From positions 1-43,120 of the forward strand of contig CAIOBP010000074.1 of NCBI GenBank assembly GCA_903856295.1: DNA of 43,120 bases, given 5' to 3'. Made by a program: the position numbers and the translations under genes. The number at the start of each line of letters is the position of its first letter. The stretch's first letter is position 1. The notes under the pieces were generated by a model. The model saw only the letters and a list, made by a program, of their open reading frames with translations. It did not search any database and was not told where the DNA came from. Positions 18,229-27,575 of the stretch are shown in pieces. This DNA comes from an uncultured Rhodospirillales bacterium (GTDB lineage: Bacteria > Pseudomonadota > Alphaproteobacteria > Azospirillales > Azospirillaceae).

Positions 18229-18813
18229 TTACCTGGCGCTGTTGGCCTTGCGGTTGGCGTCGAGCTGGTCCTGGGTGAGCTGGAAGCCGACCAGGACCTG
18301 ATAGCCGCGCGCGTCCTTGCCCTTTTCCAGGGGGATGAAGGGCTGGATTTCCTCGCGCGAGCCGGCGCGCGGCACATTGCCGTTGAAATCGACGGTGGTG
18401 TCGAATTGCTGGCGGGCGATCGCCTTGCCATCGGGGTTGATGATCGCGGCGAAGTAGCTCAGCGGTACCGAGTTGCCGGCGAGCGCCGGTCCGCGCTCGG
18501 CGATCAGGACCACGCCGACATCGACGGTGACGCCGGTTTCGTCGTAGGTGCAGTTGCCCTGGTAATCGACGATCTGGGCGCGAAGCTGGATGTCGGGGGC
18601 GCTGCGGCCGCCGCCGGGGCGGTAGGTGGTGATCTGATTGGCGTCGCGCAGAATTCCGAATTTCGGGCAGGCGAGGTCGATCTTTTTGCCGTCGATGGTC
18701 TTGCCATAGAAGGAGTCGCAGCCGCCGAGCGCCGGTGCCGTCAGCAGCATGGCCAGGGCGAGCCGGGCCGCGCGGCGGCGAAAACGGGACGTGGAATGGG
18801 TCGGGCTGGTCAT
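18229..18813 (-). CDS. Putative lipoprotein, function unknown
   Basis: A 194-residue protein with a basic N-terminus (RFRRRAARLALAMLL), a hydrophobic core and a lipobox ALGGC, so Cys32 should be lipidated after cleavage. The mature part reads as a mostly beta-strand domain (IQLRAQIVDYQGNCTYDETGVTVDVGVVLIAERG) that may hold one disulfide (Cys residues in LACPKF and GNCTYD). I do not recognise a named family. The ATG at 18813 was chosen for the signal sequence; the longer open frame (to 19305) runs antisense into the helicase gene. It is divergent from the SUV3-like helicase over 114 bp. Confidence 0.75.
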   Translation of the reverse strand: MTSPTHSTSRFRRRAARLALAMLLTAPALGGCDSFYGKTIDGKKIDLACPKFGILRDANQITTYRPGGGRSAPDIQLRAQIVDYQGNCTYDETGVTVDVGVVLIAERGPALAGNSVPLSYFAAIINPDGKAIARQQFDTTVDFNGNVPRAGSREEIQPFIPLEKGKDARGYQVLVGFQLTQDQLDANRKANSAR

Positions 18814-18927
18814 GAGGGCGCCATGGGGGCTGGTTGCGGGTGCGGAGCGACTGTAAAGAAGCCGCTGTTCTGAAACAAGGTCAAGGCTGCCCTTGCAATC
18901 GGGCGCGCGCCGGATGATTCTCGGGTC

Positions 18928-21420
18928 ATGACGCCAGCCGTCCGCCCCCCCTCCGGAGCTGCGTCGGCCGAGGCGGCGCGTGTGGTCGCGGTGCTGGGGC
19001 CGACCAATACCGGCAAGACCTACCTCGCCATCGAGCGCATGCTCGGGCATCGCTCGGGCATGATCGGATTTCCCCTGCGCCTGCTGGCCCGGGAAAACTA
19101 CGACCGCATCGTCGCGCTCAAGGGGCCGCGGGCGGTGGCGCTGATCACCGGCGAGGAGATGATCGTCCCGCCCAATCCGTCCTATTTCGTCTGCACCGTC
19201 GAGGCGATGCCGGTGGACCGGGCGGTGGCGTTTCTGGCCGTCGACGAAATCCAGCTTTGCGCCGACCCGGAGCGCGGCCACGTCTTCACCGACCGCTTGC
19301 TCCATGCGCGCGGGCTGGAGGAAACCATGGTGCTGGGCGCCGAAACCATCCAGCCGCTGATTCGCCGCCTGGTGCCCCGCGCCGAATTCATCACCCGGCC
19401 GCGCTTTTCATCCCTGAGCTATGCCGGGGCGAAAAAGCTGGCGCGGTTGCCGCCGCGCTCGGCGGTGGTGGCGTTTTCGGTCGCCGAAGTTTATTCCATG
19501 GCCGAACTGATCCGCCGTCAGCGCGGGGGAACCGCGGTGGTATTGGGGGCGCTCAGCCCGCGCACCCGCAACGCCCAGGTCGCGCTCTATCAGTCGGGCG
19601 ACGTCGATTATCTGGTGGCCACCGATGCCGTGGGCATGGGGCTGAACATGGATGTCGATCACGTCGCCTTCGCCGGTTTGCGCAAATTCGACGGTCGGGC
19701 GCCGCGCCGGCTGGAGGCCCACGAGATCGCCCAGATTGCCGGCCGGGCCGGACGGCATCGTAGCGACGGCACCTTCGGCACCACGGGCGAGCTTGATGGT
19801 TTCGAGCCCGAACTGATCGAGGCGATCGAAAACCATCAGTTTCCGCCGCTGAAGGCGCTCCGCTGGCGCAATGCCGAGCTGCGTTTCGAGAGTCCCGAGG
19901 CGCTGTTGCGCTCCCTCGATCTGCGGCCACCCCGGCCGGACTTGATGCGGGTGCGCGAGGGCGACGATCAGGCGGCGCTGATGGCGCTGGCCCGCGACTC
20001 GGAGGTCGCGGCGCTGGCCACCGGACGGCAGGCGGTGGAGCTGCTGTGGGAGGTCTGCCGGATTCCCGATTTCCGCAAGGTGCTGTCCGACGCCCATACC
20101 CGTCTGCTCGGGCAGATCTACCGGCATCTGCGCACCGGTGCCCAGCGGCTGCCCGAGGATTGGGTGGCCGGGCAGGTGGCCCGGCTCGATCGTTTCGATG
20201 GCGATATCGATGCTCTGGTTTCGCGCATCGCCCACATCCGCACCTGGACCTACATTTCCAACCGTCAGCGCTGGCTGAAGGACCCGCAGCACTGGCAGGA
20301 GCGCGCCCGGACCATCGAGGACCGGCTCTCCGATGCCCTGCACGAGCGCCTGACCCAGCGCTTCGTCGACCGCCGGTCGGCGCTGCTGGTGCGCAGCCTC
20401 GCGGGCGGTGGCGCGTTGCTGGCGGCGGTCAGCCGCGCCGGCGAGGTGATCGTCGAGGGCCATGGGGTGGGCGAGTTGCGGGGATTTCGTTTCGTTCCCG
20501 ATCCGACCGCTCTCGGCGAAGATGGCCGGGCCTTGATGAGCGCGGCGCGCCGGGCGCTGCGCGGCGAGATCGCCGAGCGGTTGCGCCGGCTGGAGGCCGA
20601 GCCGGAGTCCGCCTTCGCCCTGGGGGCGGAGGGGGTCATTTATTGGCGGGGCGAGGAGCTGGCGCGGCTGGTGCCGGGGCCATCGTTGCTCGAGCCCGGC
20701 GTGGTGGCGCTGCATGACGAGCTGCTCGACCATCCCCAGCGCGAGCGGGTGCGGGTGCGGCTCGCCGGCTGGCTCGGGCCGGTGATCGCCGGACCGCTGG
20801 CGCCGCTGGTCCGGCTGGCGGCGGCGGAGCTGTCCGGCCCGGCGCGGGGGCTGGCCTTCCAGCTGGTCGAGGCCCTCGGCGATCTGCCCCGGCCGGCGGT
20901 GGCCGAGTTGCTGGCCGGGGTACGGCGCGAGGACCGGCGGGCGCTGGCGGCCCACGGGGTGCGCATCGGCACCGGCCGGCTGTATCTGCCGGCGCTGGTC
21001 AAGCCGGCGGCGGTGGCCATGCGGGCGCTGCTCTACGGCGTGCGCCACGGCCTGCCCTTGCCGGTGCCGGTGCCGCCGGCCGGCCGGGTCTCGATGGTCG
21101 CCGATCCCCGCCTGCCCGCTGCCTGCTATGCCGCCATCGGCTATCCGCTGGTCGGAGCCTGGGCGATACGCTCGGATATTCTTGATCGTTTCGAAACCGG
21201 TATCACATCTGGCGCGCCTTTCGGCCGGATCATCGGCGTTGGCGAGGCCGAGGTGCCGGAGGTGCTGGCGGCGCTGGGCTATCGCAAGGCGGTGGGCGCC
21301 GATGGCGGCGAGGTCTGGCGCGCCCGGCCCGCCGTCCGCACGGCCCGGCCGCGACCGGCCCATCCGGCCGGAGCCGACAGCCAGCACCCCTTCGCCAAAC
21401 TGCGGGAGTTGGCGCGATGA
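18928..21420 (+). CDS. SUV3-like superfamily II RNA/DNA helicase
   Basis: An 830-residue helicase resembling the mitochondrial SUV3 family, which works in RNA turnover. Motif I is GPTNTGKT (about residues 29-36) and motif II is a DEIQ variant, VDEIQLC. The second RecA domain carries YLVATDAVGMGLNMDVDHV and QIAGRAGRH (motif VI). The C-terminal half (about 420-800) is alpha-helical and rich in Arg/Leu. Alphaproteobacterial homologues are common, in keeping with the origin of mitochondria, but their bacterial role is poorly defined. The 3' end overlaps the S4 gene by ATGA, so the two are translationally coupled. Confidence 0.88.
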   Translation: MTPAVRPPSGAASAEAARVVAVLGPTNTGKTYLAIERMLGHRSGMIGFPLRLLARENYDRIVALKGPRAVALITGEEMIVPPNPSYFVCTVEAMPVDRAVAFLAVDEIQLCADPERGHVFTDRLLHARGLEETMVLGAETIQPLIRRLVPRAEFITRPRFSSLSYAGAKKLARLPPRSAVVAFSVAEVYSMAELIRRQRGGTAVVLGALSPRTRNAQVALYQSGDVDYLVATDAVGMGLNMDVDHVAFAGLRKFDGRAPRRLEAHEIAQIAGRAGRHRSDGTFGTTGELDGFEPELIEAIENHQFPPLKALRWRNAELRFESPEALLRSLDLRPPRPDLMRVREGDDQAALMALARDSEVAALATGRQAVELLWEVCRIPDFRKVLSDAHTRLLGQIYRHLRTGAQRLPEDWVAGQVARLDRFDGDIDALVSRIAHIRTWTYISNRQRWLKDPQHWQERARTIEDRLSDALHERLTQRFVDRRSALLVRSLAGGGALLAAVSRAGEVIVEGHGVGELRGFRFVPDPTALGEDGRALMSAARRALRGEIAERLRRLEAEPESAFALGAEGVIYWRGEELARLVPGPSLLEPGVVALHDELLDHPQRERVRVRLAGWLGPVIAGPLAPLVRLAAAELSGPARGLAFQLVEALGDLPRPAVAELLAGVRREDRRALAAHGVRIGTGRLYLPALVKPAAVAMRALLYGVRHGLPLPVPVPPAGRVSMVADPRLPAACYAAIGYPLVGAWAIRSDILDRFETGITSGAPFGRIIGVGEAEVPEVLAALGYRKAVGADGGEVWRARPAVRTARPRPAHPAGADSQHPFAKLRELAR

Positions 21421-21728
21421 CCGCAGAGCGCTTGCGCCTCGACAAATGGCTATGGTACGCGCGGTTCTGCAAGAGCCGGAGTCTGGCCGCCGACTTGTGC
21501 GCGAGCGGTCGCCTGCGCTGCAACGGCGCGCTTGTCGGCAAGGCTCATTTCGCGGTCGCAACGGGTGATGTGCTGACCTTTCCGTTGGGACGCCAGATTC
21601 GGGTGGTCAGGGTGGTGGCGCTGGGCGAGCGGCGCGGTCCGGCCGTCGAGGCGCGCGCTCTTTACGAGGATCTGGCGCCGCCAAGTGCCGAGACAGCATT
21701 GCCGTTCGGGGAAGGGGGACTGCGGTGA
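21417..21728 (+). CDS. hslR: S4-domain RNA-binding protein, Hsp15 (HslR) type
   Basis: A 103-residue protein beginning RLRLDKWLWYARFCKSRSLA, the S4 alpha-L RNA-binding fold. E. coli Hsp15 binds free 50S subunits with stalled peptidyl-tRNA after heat shock. The fold is complete (ASGRLRCNGALVGKAHFAVATGD), followed by a short basic tail. Its ATG lies inside the SUV3-like helicase stop (ATGA) and its own stop overlaps the next ATG (TGATG), so all three are one translationally coupled operon. Function in 50S rescue is by homology only. Confidence 0.85.
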   Translation: MTAERLRLDKWLWYARFCKSRSLAADLCASGRLRCNGALVGKAHFAVATGDVLTFPLGRQIRVVRVVALGERRGPAVEARALYEDLAPPSAETALPFGEGGLR

Positions 21729-22414
21729 TGAAGGCGTTTTTGCTGGCGGTGTCGCTGGTGCTGGGGGCGGCGCTGGCTCCGGGACAGGCGGCCGCCCGGT
21801 CGATCGCACCCGATTCGTGGTTCCAGCGCGACTTCGACACCAATTACAAGCTGTGCGCGGTGCGCAACAACCGGCCGGGCTGGTGCAATGGCTGGATCGA
21901 CGCCGTCGAGGCGGTGCGGCCGAAAACCGATGATCTGACGCTGGCGGAATGGCTGCGGGTGCCCTTCGGCGACTATATTCTGGTCTGCTCGACCATGCTG
22001 CCGCCGACCTGGTGCCACGATTGGTACGACGCCTTCAAGATGTACAGCACCCTGCCGGAGTTCACCGAGCCCGCCTCGGTGCTGGCGAACCAGCGCATGC
22101 GGGAGGAGGACGCCAAGGCGGCGGCGGCCCAGGCCTGGAAAGACACGCTGGTGCGCATCTCGCAAAACAAGGTCAAGCAGGATGACATCGAACTGGTCAC
22201 CCAACACGCGAAGGCCGGAGAGGTGTCGGCGCTCGAATTGCTCGGATGGATCTATTTCGATGGCCGGGGCGTCATCAAGGATTATGGGTTGGCCTACAAG
22301 TATTATGGCCGCGCCGTGCTGGCCGGGCGCGAGGATTTGCGGCCGATCCTTGAAAAAATCTGGGGTATGCTCAACGAGACCCAGAAACTGGAAATCAATC
22401 AGGTGTTCAAGTAG
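21728..22414 (+). CDS. Exported Sel1-repeat protein, function unknown
   Basis: A 228-residue protein with a signal peptide (MKAFLLAVSLVLGAALAPG, cleavage near AAARS). The mature part has a Trp/Cys-rich N-terminal domain in which four Cys are spaced as two pairs (LCAVRNNRPGWC and LVCSTMLPPTWC), suggesting disulfides. A single Sel1-like helical repeat follows (SALELLGWIYFDGRGVIKDYGLAYKYY). The ATG at 21728 shares one base with the S4 gene stop (TGATG); a GTG one codon earlier is possible. The gene ends in a 16-bp tandem duplication that repeats its stop codon. I do not recognise a characterised homologue. Confidence 0.75.
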   Translation: MKAFLLAVSLVLGAALAPGQAAARSIAPDSWFQRDFDTNYKLCAVRNNRPGWCNGWIDAVEAVRPKTDDLTLAEWLRVPFGDYILVCSTMLPPTWCHDWYDAFKMYSTLPEFTEPASVLANQRMREEDAKAAAAQAWKDTLVRISQNKVKQDDIELVTQHAKAGEVSALELLGWIYFDGRGVIKDYGLAYKYYGRAVLAGREDLRPILEKIWGMLNETQKLEINQVFK

Positions 22415-22431
22415 CCAGGTGTTCAAGTAGC
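22400..22431. repeat. 16-bp tandem duplication across two convergent gene ends
   Basis: The unit CAGGTGTTCAAGTAGC occurs twice in direct contact (22400-22415, 22416-22431). The first copy holds the last codons and stop of the Sel1-like gene; the second holds the stop codon of the leftward rnhA. A recent slippage duplication is the simplest reading. Confidence 0.9.
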
Positions 22432-22896
22432 GGGCCGGCCGGCGGCGCGGCCTTCGGCGATCGCGGCGCGGGCCAGGGCGTCGCAGCGCTCATTCTCGGG
22501 ATGGCCGGAATGGCCGCGCACCCAGCAAAATTCGATGCGGTGGCGCTGCTTGGCCTGATCCAGGCGCTGCCACAAATCCTGGTTCTTCACCGGCTTCTTG
22601 TCGGCGGTCTGCCAGCCCTTGGCCTTCCAGCCGAAAATCCATTTGGTGATGCCGTCGCGCAGATACTGGCTGTCGGTGTAAAGCCGCACCGGCAGCGGCC
22701 GCTTCAATGTTTCCAGAGCGACGATCGCCGCCATCAATTCCATGCGGTTGTTGGTCGTTTCGCGCTCGAAACCATTTAGTTCTTTCTCGACGCCGCGATA
22801 GCGCAGAATCGCGCCCCAGCCGCCGGGGCCGGGATTGCCACTGCAAGCGCCATCGGTGAAGATGTCGCAGACCTCGCCTTCGGCTTCATCGCTCAT
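22423..22896 (-). CDS. rnhA: Ribonuclease HI
   Basis: Endonuclease that cuts the RNA strand of RNA-DNA hybrids. The 157-residue protein has every catalytic carboxylate: Asp15 in [16 protein letters not shown], Glu53 in NNRMELMA, Asp75 in YTDSQYL and a final Asp in GHPENERCD, each about five residues later than in E. coli. The ATG at 22896 overlaps the thrB stop (ATGA), which argues for this start over the one 18 nt upstream and shows coupling to thrB. The thrB-rnhA order is common in alphaproteobacteria. Confidence 0.96.
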   Translation of the reverse strand: MSDEAEGEVCDIFTDGACSGNPGPGGWGAILRYRGVEKELNGFERETTNNRMELMAAIVALETLKRPLPVRLYTDSQYLRDGITKWIFGWKAKGWQTADKKPVKNQDLWQRLDQAKQRHRIEFCWVRGHSGHPENERCDALARAAIAEGRAAGRPAT

Positions 22897-23864
22897 TCGG
22901 GACCGTCCAGACAATAGCAGCCGAGACCGCGCACGCTTTGATGGAAGCGCAGCTTGCGCAGATACTCCCGGGGGTCCTTGGGCGTGACCAGCGCGCCCTC
23001 GGGACGGTTCAGCCAGTCGTAAAGCCGGGTGAGCAGGAAGCGCAGGGCGGCCCCGCGCGCCAGCACCGGCATCGCCTCCAACTCGGCGCTCTGGAGCGGC
23101 CGCCGCCGCTGATAGCCGGCGAACAGTGCCCGCGCCTTGGTGGTGTTGAACTCACCATTCGACTCGAAGCACCAGGCGTTGAGGCAGATCGCGAGGTCGT
23201 AGGCCAGGAAATCGGCGCAGGCGAAGTAGAAATCGATCAGCCCCGACAGCGCCTCGCCGCGGAAGAACACGTTGTCGGGAAACAGGTCGGCGTGAATGAT
23301 GCCGGTGGGCAGGCCGGCCGGCCACGCGGCTTCCAACTCGGCCAGTTCCTGCTCGATCAGCGCCTCGAGTCCCGGTATCACCTCGTCGGCGCGGCTCCGG
23401 CAGCGTGTGAACAGCTCGCGCCAGCCGCCGACCGCCAGGGCGTTGGGCCGGGTCAGGGTGAAGTCGGCCCCGGCAAGGTGCATCGCGGCCAGCGCTCCAC
23501 CGACCGGCGCGCAGTGGCGGGCGAGCACCCGGCGCGGCCACATGCCTTCGAGAAAGGTGAAAATCGCCGCCGGCCGGCCACACAGCTGGCGCAGAACCTC
23601 GCCATCAGTGCCCGGCACCGGCTGCGGGCAGGCCAGCCCCTTGGCCCGGAGATGATCCATCAGGCCGATGAAGAACGGCAGATCGGCAGGATCGACCCGC
23701 TTCTCGTAGAGGGTGAGGATGCGCGGGCCGTGCTCGGTGACCAGCAGGAAGTTGGAGTTCTCGACCCCTTCGGCGATGCCCTTGCACGAAACCGCCCCGC
23801 CCAGTGGATAATGGGCGAGGAAGGCGTCCAGATCCTCATCGGTGACTTCGGTGTACACGGCCAT
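22893..23864 (-). CDS. thrB: Homoserine kinase, APH-type (ThrB)
   Basis: Phosphorylates homoserine in threonine synthesis. The 323-residue protein belongs to the aminoglycoside-phosphotransferase-like kind of homoserine kinase, not the GHMP kind of E. coli. Diagnostic segments are [13 protein letters not shown] near the nucleotide loop, the Brenner-type catalytic motif [13 protein letters not shown], and the metal-binding [17 protein letters not shown]. It is the first gene of a coupled thrB-rnhA pair. The ispH gene often found upstream in this lineage is absent; a divergent exported-protein gene starts 118 bp away. Confidence 0.93.
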   Translation of the reverse strand: MAVYTEVTDEDLDAFLAHYPLGGAVSCKGIAEGVENSNFLLVTEHGPRILTLYEKRVDPADLPFFIGLMDHLRAKGLACPQPVPGTDGEVLRQLCGRPAAIFTFLEGMWPRRVLARHCAPVGGALAAMHLAGADFTLTRPNALAVGGWRELFTRCRSRADEVIPGLEALIEQELAELEAAWPAGLPTGIIHADLFPDNVFFRGEALSGLIDFYFACADFLAYDLAICLNAWCFESNGEFNTTKARALFAGYQRRRPLQSAELEAMPVLARGAALRFLLTRLYDWLNRPEGALVTPKDPREYLRKLRFHQSVRGLGCYCLDGPE

Positions 23865-23982
23865 GGCCGTGCGGACTAAAGCAATCGGCGCCCCGGGTCA
23901 ATACGCACTCATATCGGTCATGGACCGCGGCCCCCGGGCGCGCTATTTCTTGTCGGACGGAACGAACCCGAGGGGAGAGGTC

Positions 23983-25575
23983 ATGCTTCGGTCATTTATG
24001 CGCGGCGGCGCGGCGACGGCGCTGGTGTTGGGGCTGGCCGGCTGGCCGGCGGGGGCGGGAATGGCGCAGACTGCGGCGCCCGTGCCGCTGGTGGTGCCGG
24101 CGCCTTCGGCGGCGCCTGCGGCCGTTCCGGCTCCTGCGGTCGCTCCGGCGCCTGTGGTGTCCGACTCCGCGGCGGTGTCGCCCGCGGCGGCGGCGACGCT
24201 GGCGAACACCATCGATGCCGGGTTGCGTCAGTGGTTGCCCATAGGCGGTGCCAAGTCCGGCTGGAAGTGGAGCGGAAAACCGCAGGTCACGCCCGCGGGC
24301 GACCACTATGATGTCGGCCTGCCCTCGCTTTCGCTTGTCGACGACGATGGCAGCAGCGTCAAGGTCGGCATCGTCAAGATGACGATGGCGCCGCTGGCCG
24401 GTGGCGCGTGGCAGGTCGGCATGACCGTGCCGTCCCAGATGCAGATCATCGCGGCCGATGGCAAGCCCGATGGCGAACTCACGATCGGCTCTCAACGCTT
24501 TTCCGGCCGCTGGCTGCCCTCGCTCGGCATCTTCACCGCGATGGATGGCGAGTACGGCGCCGTGACGGCGGCCTCCAAGAAGGATACCTCCCGCCTTGAA
24601 ATCGCCAGCCTGATCGCCAAGGCCGATACCACCGAAAAGCCGGCGGGCCTGTGGTCGGGACCGGGGACCTTCGCGGCGAGCGGCGTGGTGATGACCGATG
24701 AGCATGGCGTCGAGTTGGCCCGGGTCGGCCGAGTCGCAGTCGAGACGGTGGTGACCGGAATGGACTTGGCCGGGTTGGTCAAGGCCGGTTCCAATCCCGA
24801 GATCGGCCGCCACCCCGAAATGCTGCGCGGCTTGCTCGGCGGGGTTTCGGGCAAGCTGATCGTTTCCGACGCCACCGTCACCTCTCCCGGCGACGGCAAC
24901 GCCTTTTCGATCAAGGAGATCAGCACCCATGGCGGCATCGAGGGGCTGAGCGGGGAGCAGACCTCGATCTCCTTCGGCTATGGCCATTCCGGTCTGAAGC
25001 TCAATCCCAGCCCGGCCCCGGCCGAGTTCACGCCCGACCGGGTCAAGCTGGATCTGGCGGTTTCGGCGCTGCCCAATGCCAAGCTGTGGGCGGCGGTCGA
25101 AGCCTTGCTCAAGCCCCCGGCGCCCGAGCAGACCGAGGACACCCTGAGCGAGCAGTTCTCCCAGGCGGTGCTGGCCGCGCTGTCCGAGGCCGGCAGCCGG
25201 GTCAGCATCAAAGCGCTCGACATCTCGGCGCCGATTTCCTCGGCCGAGATCAAGGGCGACGCCACCTTCGACAGCAAGGCCGCCTTCGGGATGGTGGCCG
25301 GAGTCGACATGGTGGTGCGCGACTTGGAGGCGGCGATCAAGACGCTTCAGCCGGCTCCGGGCACCAAGGCCGACGAGGACACCCAGAAGACCCTGGCCAC
25401 GCTCGGCCTGATTCAGGCGCTGGGCGTTCCGGGCAAGGATGCGGCCGGGCGCGATACCCGCACCTATAAGTTCTCGCTGGGCGGCGACGGCAAGGTCATG
25501 CTCAACGGGACCGACATGTCGGCGATCATTCAGGGCTTCGAAGGCCCCAGTCACGGTCCCGCAGACAAGCCCTGA
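23983..25575 (+). CDS. Exported protein of unknown function
   Basis: A 530-residue protein. A signal peptide (FMRGGAATALVLGLAGWPAG, cleavage near GMAQT) is followed by a Pro/Ala-rich spacer (about residues 30-70) and a long region with alternating hydrophobic strands (VKVGIVKMTMAPLAGG, LELASLIAKA-like segments). The composition suggests a periplasmic or outer-surface beta-rich protein. I recognise no motif; a loose likeness to DUF945/DUF2125-type periplasmic proteins is a guess. The ATG has the strong Shine-Dalgarno GAGGGGAGAGG. The gene stands alone and is followed by a strong hairpin. Confidence 0.75.
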   Translation: MLRSFMRGGAATALVLGLAGWPAGAGMAQTAAPVPLVVPAPSAAPAAVPAPAVAPAPVVSDSAAVSPAAAATLANTIDAGLRQWLPIGGAKSGWKWSGKPQVTPAGDHYDVGLPSLSLVDDDGSSVKVGIVKMTMAPLAGGAWQVGMTVPSQMQIIAADGKPDGELTIGSQRFSGRWLPSLGIFTAMDGEYGAVTAASKKDTSRLEIASLIAKADTTEKPAGLWSGPGTFAASGVVMTDEHGVELARVGRVAVETVVTGMDLAGLVKAGSNPEIGRHPEMLRGLLGGVSGKLIVSDATVTSPGDGNAFSIKEISTHGGIEGLSGEQTSISFGYGHSGLKLNPSPAPAEFTPDRVKLDLAVSALPNAKLWAAVEALLKPPAPEQTEDTLSEQFSQAVLAALSEAGSRVSIKALDISAPISSAEIKGDATFDSKAAFGMVAGVDMVVRDLEAAIKTLQPAPGTKADEDTQKTLATLGLIQALGVPGKDAAGRDTRTYKFSLGGDGKVMLNGTDMSAIIQGFEGPSHGPADKP

Positions 25576-25606
25576 GCCGGGCGGCACGGGTCATTGTGCG
25601 ATTTGA

Positions 25607-25641
25607 GAAGGCCGGGAGGGTTGTAACCCCGCCCGGCCTTC
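25607..25641 (+). terminator. Strong hairpin between the exported protein and htpG
   Basis: GAAGGCCGGG (25607-25616) pairs with CCCGGCCTTC (25632-25641), and the inner GGGTT/AACCC extends the stem. No clean T-run follows (CTCATATAC). It lies 32 bp past the upstream stop and 57 bp before htpG, and probably ends or pauses the upstream transcript. Confidence 0.6.
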
Positions 25642-25697
25642 CTCATATACGGCGTCGGCTTTCTTCCATTAACGGATTTCAGGAAGGGTACTCAGGT

Positions 25698-27575
25698 ATG
25701 ACCGAAGAACGTCTCAGCTTCCAGGCCGAGGTGAGCCGGTTGCTCGATATCGTCGCGCATTCGCTCTACAGCGAGAAGGAAGTCTTTCTTCGCGAATTGA
25801 TTTCCAACGCCTCCGACGCTTGCGACCGGCTGCGCTACGCCGCGCTGACCGAGCCCGCGCTGTCGGCCGAGGACCCGGTGCTCGGCATTACCCTCAGCGT
25901 CGACACCGAGGCGCGCATCCTCACGATCGCCGATAACGGCATCGGCATGAACCGCGAGGATCTGGTGGCCAATCTCGGCACCATCGCCCGCTCGGGCACC
26001 GGCGAGTTCATGAGCAAGCTTACCGGCGACGCCAAAAAAGATGTGGGGCTTATCGGGCAATTCGGCGTTGGCTTCTATTCGGCGTTCATGGTGGCCGACA
26101 AGGTCGATGTCTTCACCCGCCGGGCCGGGGAAAGCCACTCGTGGCATTGGAGTTCCGATGGCCGGGGCGAGTTCACCGTTGGCGAGGCGCCGTCGGAGGC
26201 CAAGCGCGGCACCCGGGTCGTGCTGCATCTGCGCGAGAATGACGGCGAGTATCTCGAAGAGCACCGGCTTGGCGAGATCGTGCGCAAATATTCCGACCAT
26301 ATCGCGCTGCCGATCCGCTTCACAGGTGGCGAGGAGGGCGCGGAGACCAAGACTCTCAATCAGGCATCGGCGCTGTGGACCCGCTCCAAGTCGGAAATCA
26401 CCGAGGAGCAGTACAAGGAATTCTATCACCACGTCGGTCATAGCTTCGATGAGCCCTGGCTGACCTTGCATTGGCGCGCCGAAGGCAAGATCGAATACAC
26501 CAGCCTGCTGTTCGTGCCGGCGATGAAGCCGTTCGATCTCTTCGATCCCAAGCGCGCCCACCGGGTCAAGCTCTATGTCCGCCGGGTGTTCATCACCGAG
26601 GGCGTCGAGGGGTTGCTGCCGGCCTATCTGCGCTTCCTGCGCGGCGTCGTCGACAGCGAGGACCTGCCGCTCAATGTCAGCCGCGAAATGCTCCAGCACA
26701 ACCCGATGGTGGCCAAGATCAAGTCTGGTCTGGTTCGGCGGGTGCTCGCGGATCTGGCCAAGAAGGCCGAAGAGGATGCGACCAAGTATGCCGAGTTCTG
26801 GGAGAATTACGGCGCGGTGATCAAGGAGGGCCTCTACGAGGATTTCGAGCACCGCGACAGCCTGTTCAAGCTGCTGCGCTTTTATTCGACCGCCGGCGAG
26901 GGGCTGGTGTCGCTTGAGGAGTATCTCGGGCGGATGAAGGAAGGCCAGGAGGACATCTTCGTCATCCAGGGCGACGATCGCGAGGCGCTGCTGAAATCGC
27001 CCCAGATCGAAGGCTTCAAGGCGCGCGGCGCCGAGGTGCTGCTGCTCACCGATCCGGTCGACGAGTTCTGGGTCGGCGCGGTCGGCACCTACAAGGATAA
27101 GAAGTTCAAGTCGGTGACCCGGGGCGGCATCGATCTCAGCAAGATCAAGCCCGTCGAGGATGCCAAGGAGGCGGAAACGCCCAAGGCCGGCGAGGGCGAG
27201 CTGTCGACGCTGATCGCGCTGTTCAAGACCACTCTTGGCGAGGCGGTCAAGGATGTCCGGACCTCCGAGCGCCTGACCGACAGCCCGGTCTGTCTGATCG
27301 CCGACGAAAACGACATGGACATGCATCTCGAGCGCATGCTCCGTCAGCACAAGCAGCTCAACGTCAGTCACAGCCGGATTCTCGAACTCAATCCGCGCCA
27401 TGGCCTGATCCGCCGTCTTGCCACCCGGGCGGGCGAGCCGGGGGCGACCGACGCTCTCGCCGATATGGCGTGGCTGCTGCTCGATCAGGCCCGGATCGTC
27501 GAGGGTGAGCACGTCGCCGATCCGGTGGCGTTTGCCCGGCGCTTCGCGTCGTTGATGGAGAAGGGGGTTGGGTGA
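25698..27575 (+). CDS. htpG: Hsp90 chaperone HtpG
   Basis: ATP-dependent chaperone that remodels client proteins with DnaK. The 625-residue length is usual. The GHKL ATPase domain shows FLRELISNASDACDRLRY, ADNGIGMNREDL and GQFGVGFYSAFMVADKV. The middle domain has the catalytic-loop LPLNVSREMLQ with its Arg. The C-terminal dimer region is complete to MEKGVG. The ATG at 25698 begins MTEERLSFQAEVSRLL, the normal family start. The stop overlaps the GTG of the hydrolase (GTGA). I could not find a convincing sigma-32 promoter upstream, although an RpoH-like gene lies at 39929. Confidence 0.97.
   Translation: MTEERLSFQAEVSRLLDIVAHSLYSEKEVFLRELISNASDACDRLRYAALTEPALSAEDPVLGITLSVDTEARILTIADNGIGMNREDLVANLGTIARSGTGEFMSKLTGDAKKDVGLIGQFGVGFYSAFMVADKVDVFTRRAGESHSWHWSSDGRGEFTVGEAPSEAKRGTRVVLHLRENDGEYLEEHRLGEIVRKYSDHIALPIRFTGGEEGAETKTLNQASALWTRSKSEITEEQYKEFYHHVGHSFDEPWLTLHWRAEGKIEYTSLLFVPAMKPFDLFDPKRAHRVKLYVRRVFITEGVEGLLPAYLRFLRGVVDSEDLPLNVSREMLQHNPMVAKIKSGLVRRVLADLAKKAEEDATKYAEFWENYGAVIKEGLYEDFEHRDSLFKLLRFYSTAGEGLVSLEEYLGRMKEGQEDIFVIQGDDREALLKSPQIEGFKARGAEVLLLTDPVDEFWVGAVGTYKDKKFKSVTRGGIDLSKIKPVEDAKEAETPKAGEGELSTLIALFKTTLGEAVKDVRTSERLTDSPVCLIADENDMDMHLERMLRQHKQLNVSHSRILELNPRHGLIRRLATRAGEPGATDALADMAWLLLDQARIVEGEHVADPVAFARRFASLMEKGVG

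Noticed and set aside
19408-21561. A 717-codon minus-strand frame opposite the SUV3-like helicase
   Set aside because: Same antisense composition, no motif, and it would overlap three coupled genes.
25642-25697. Sigma-32 promoter before htpG
   Set aside because: No convincing pair of heat-shock promoter elements could be aligned in the 56-bp stretch.
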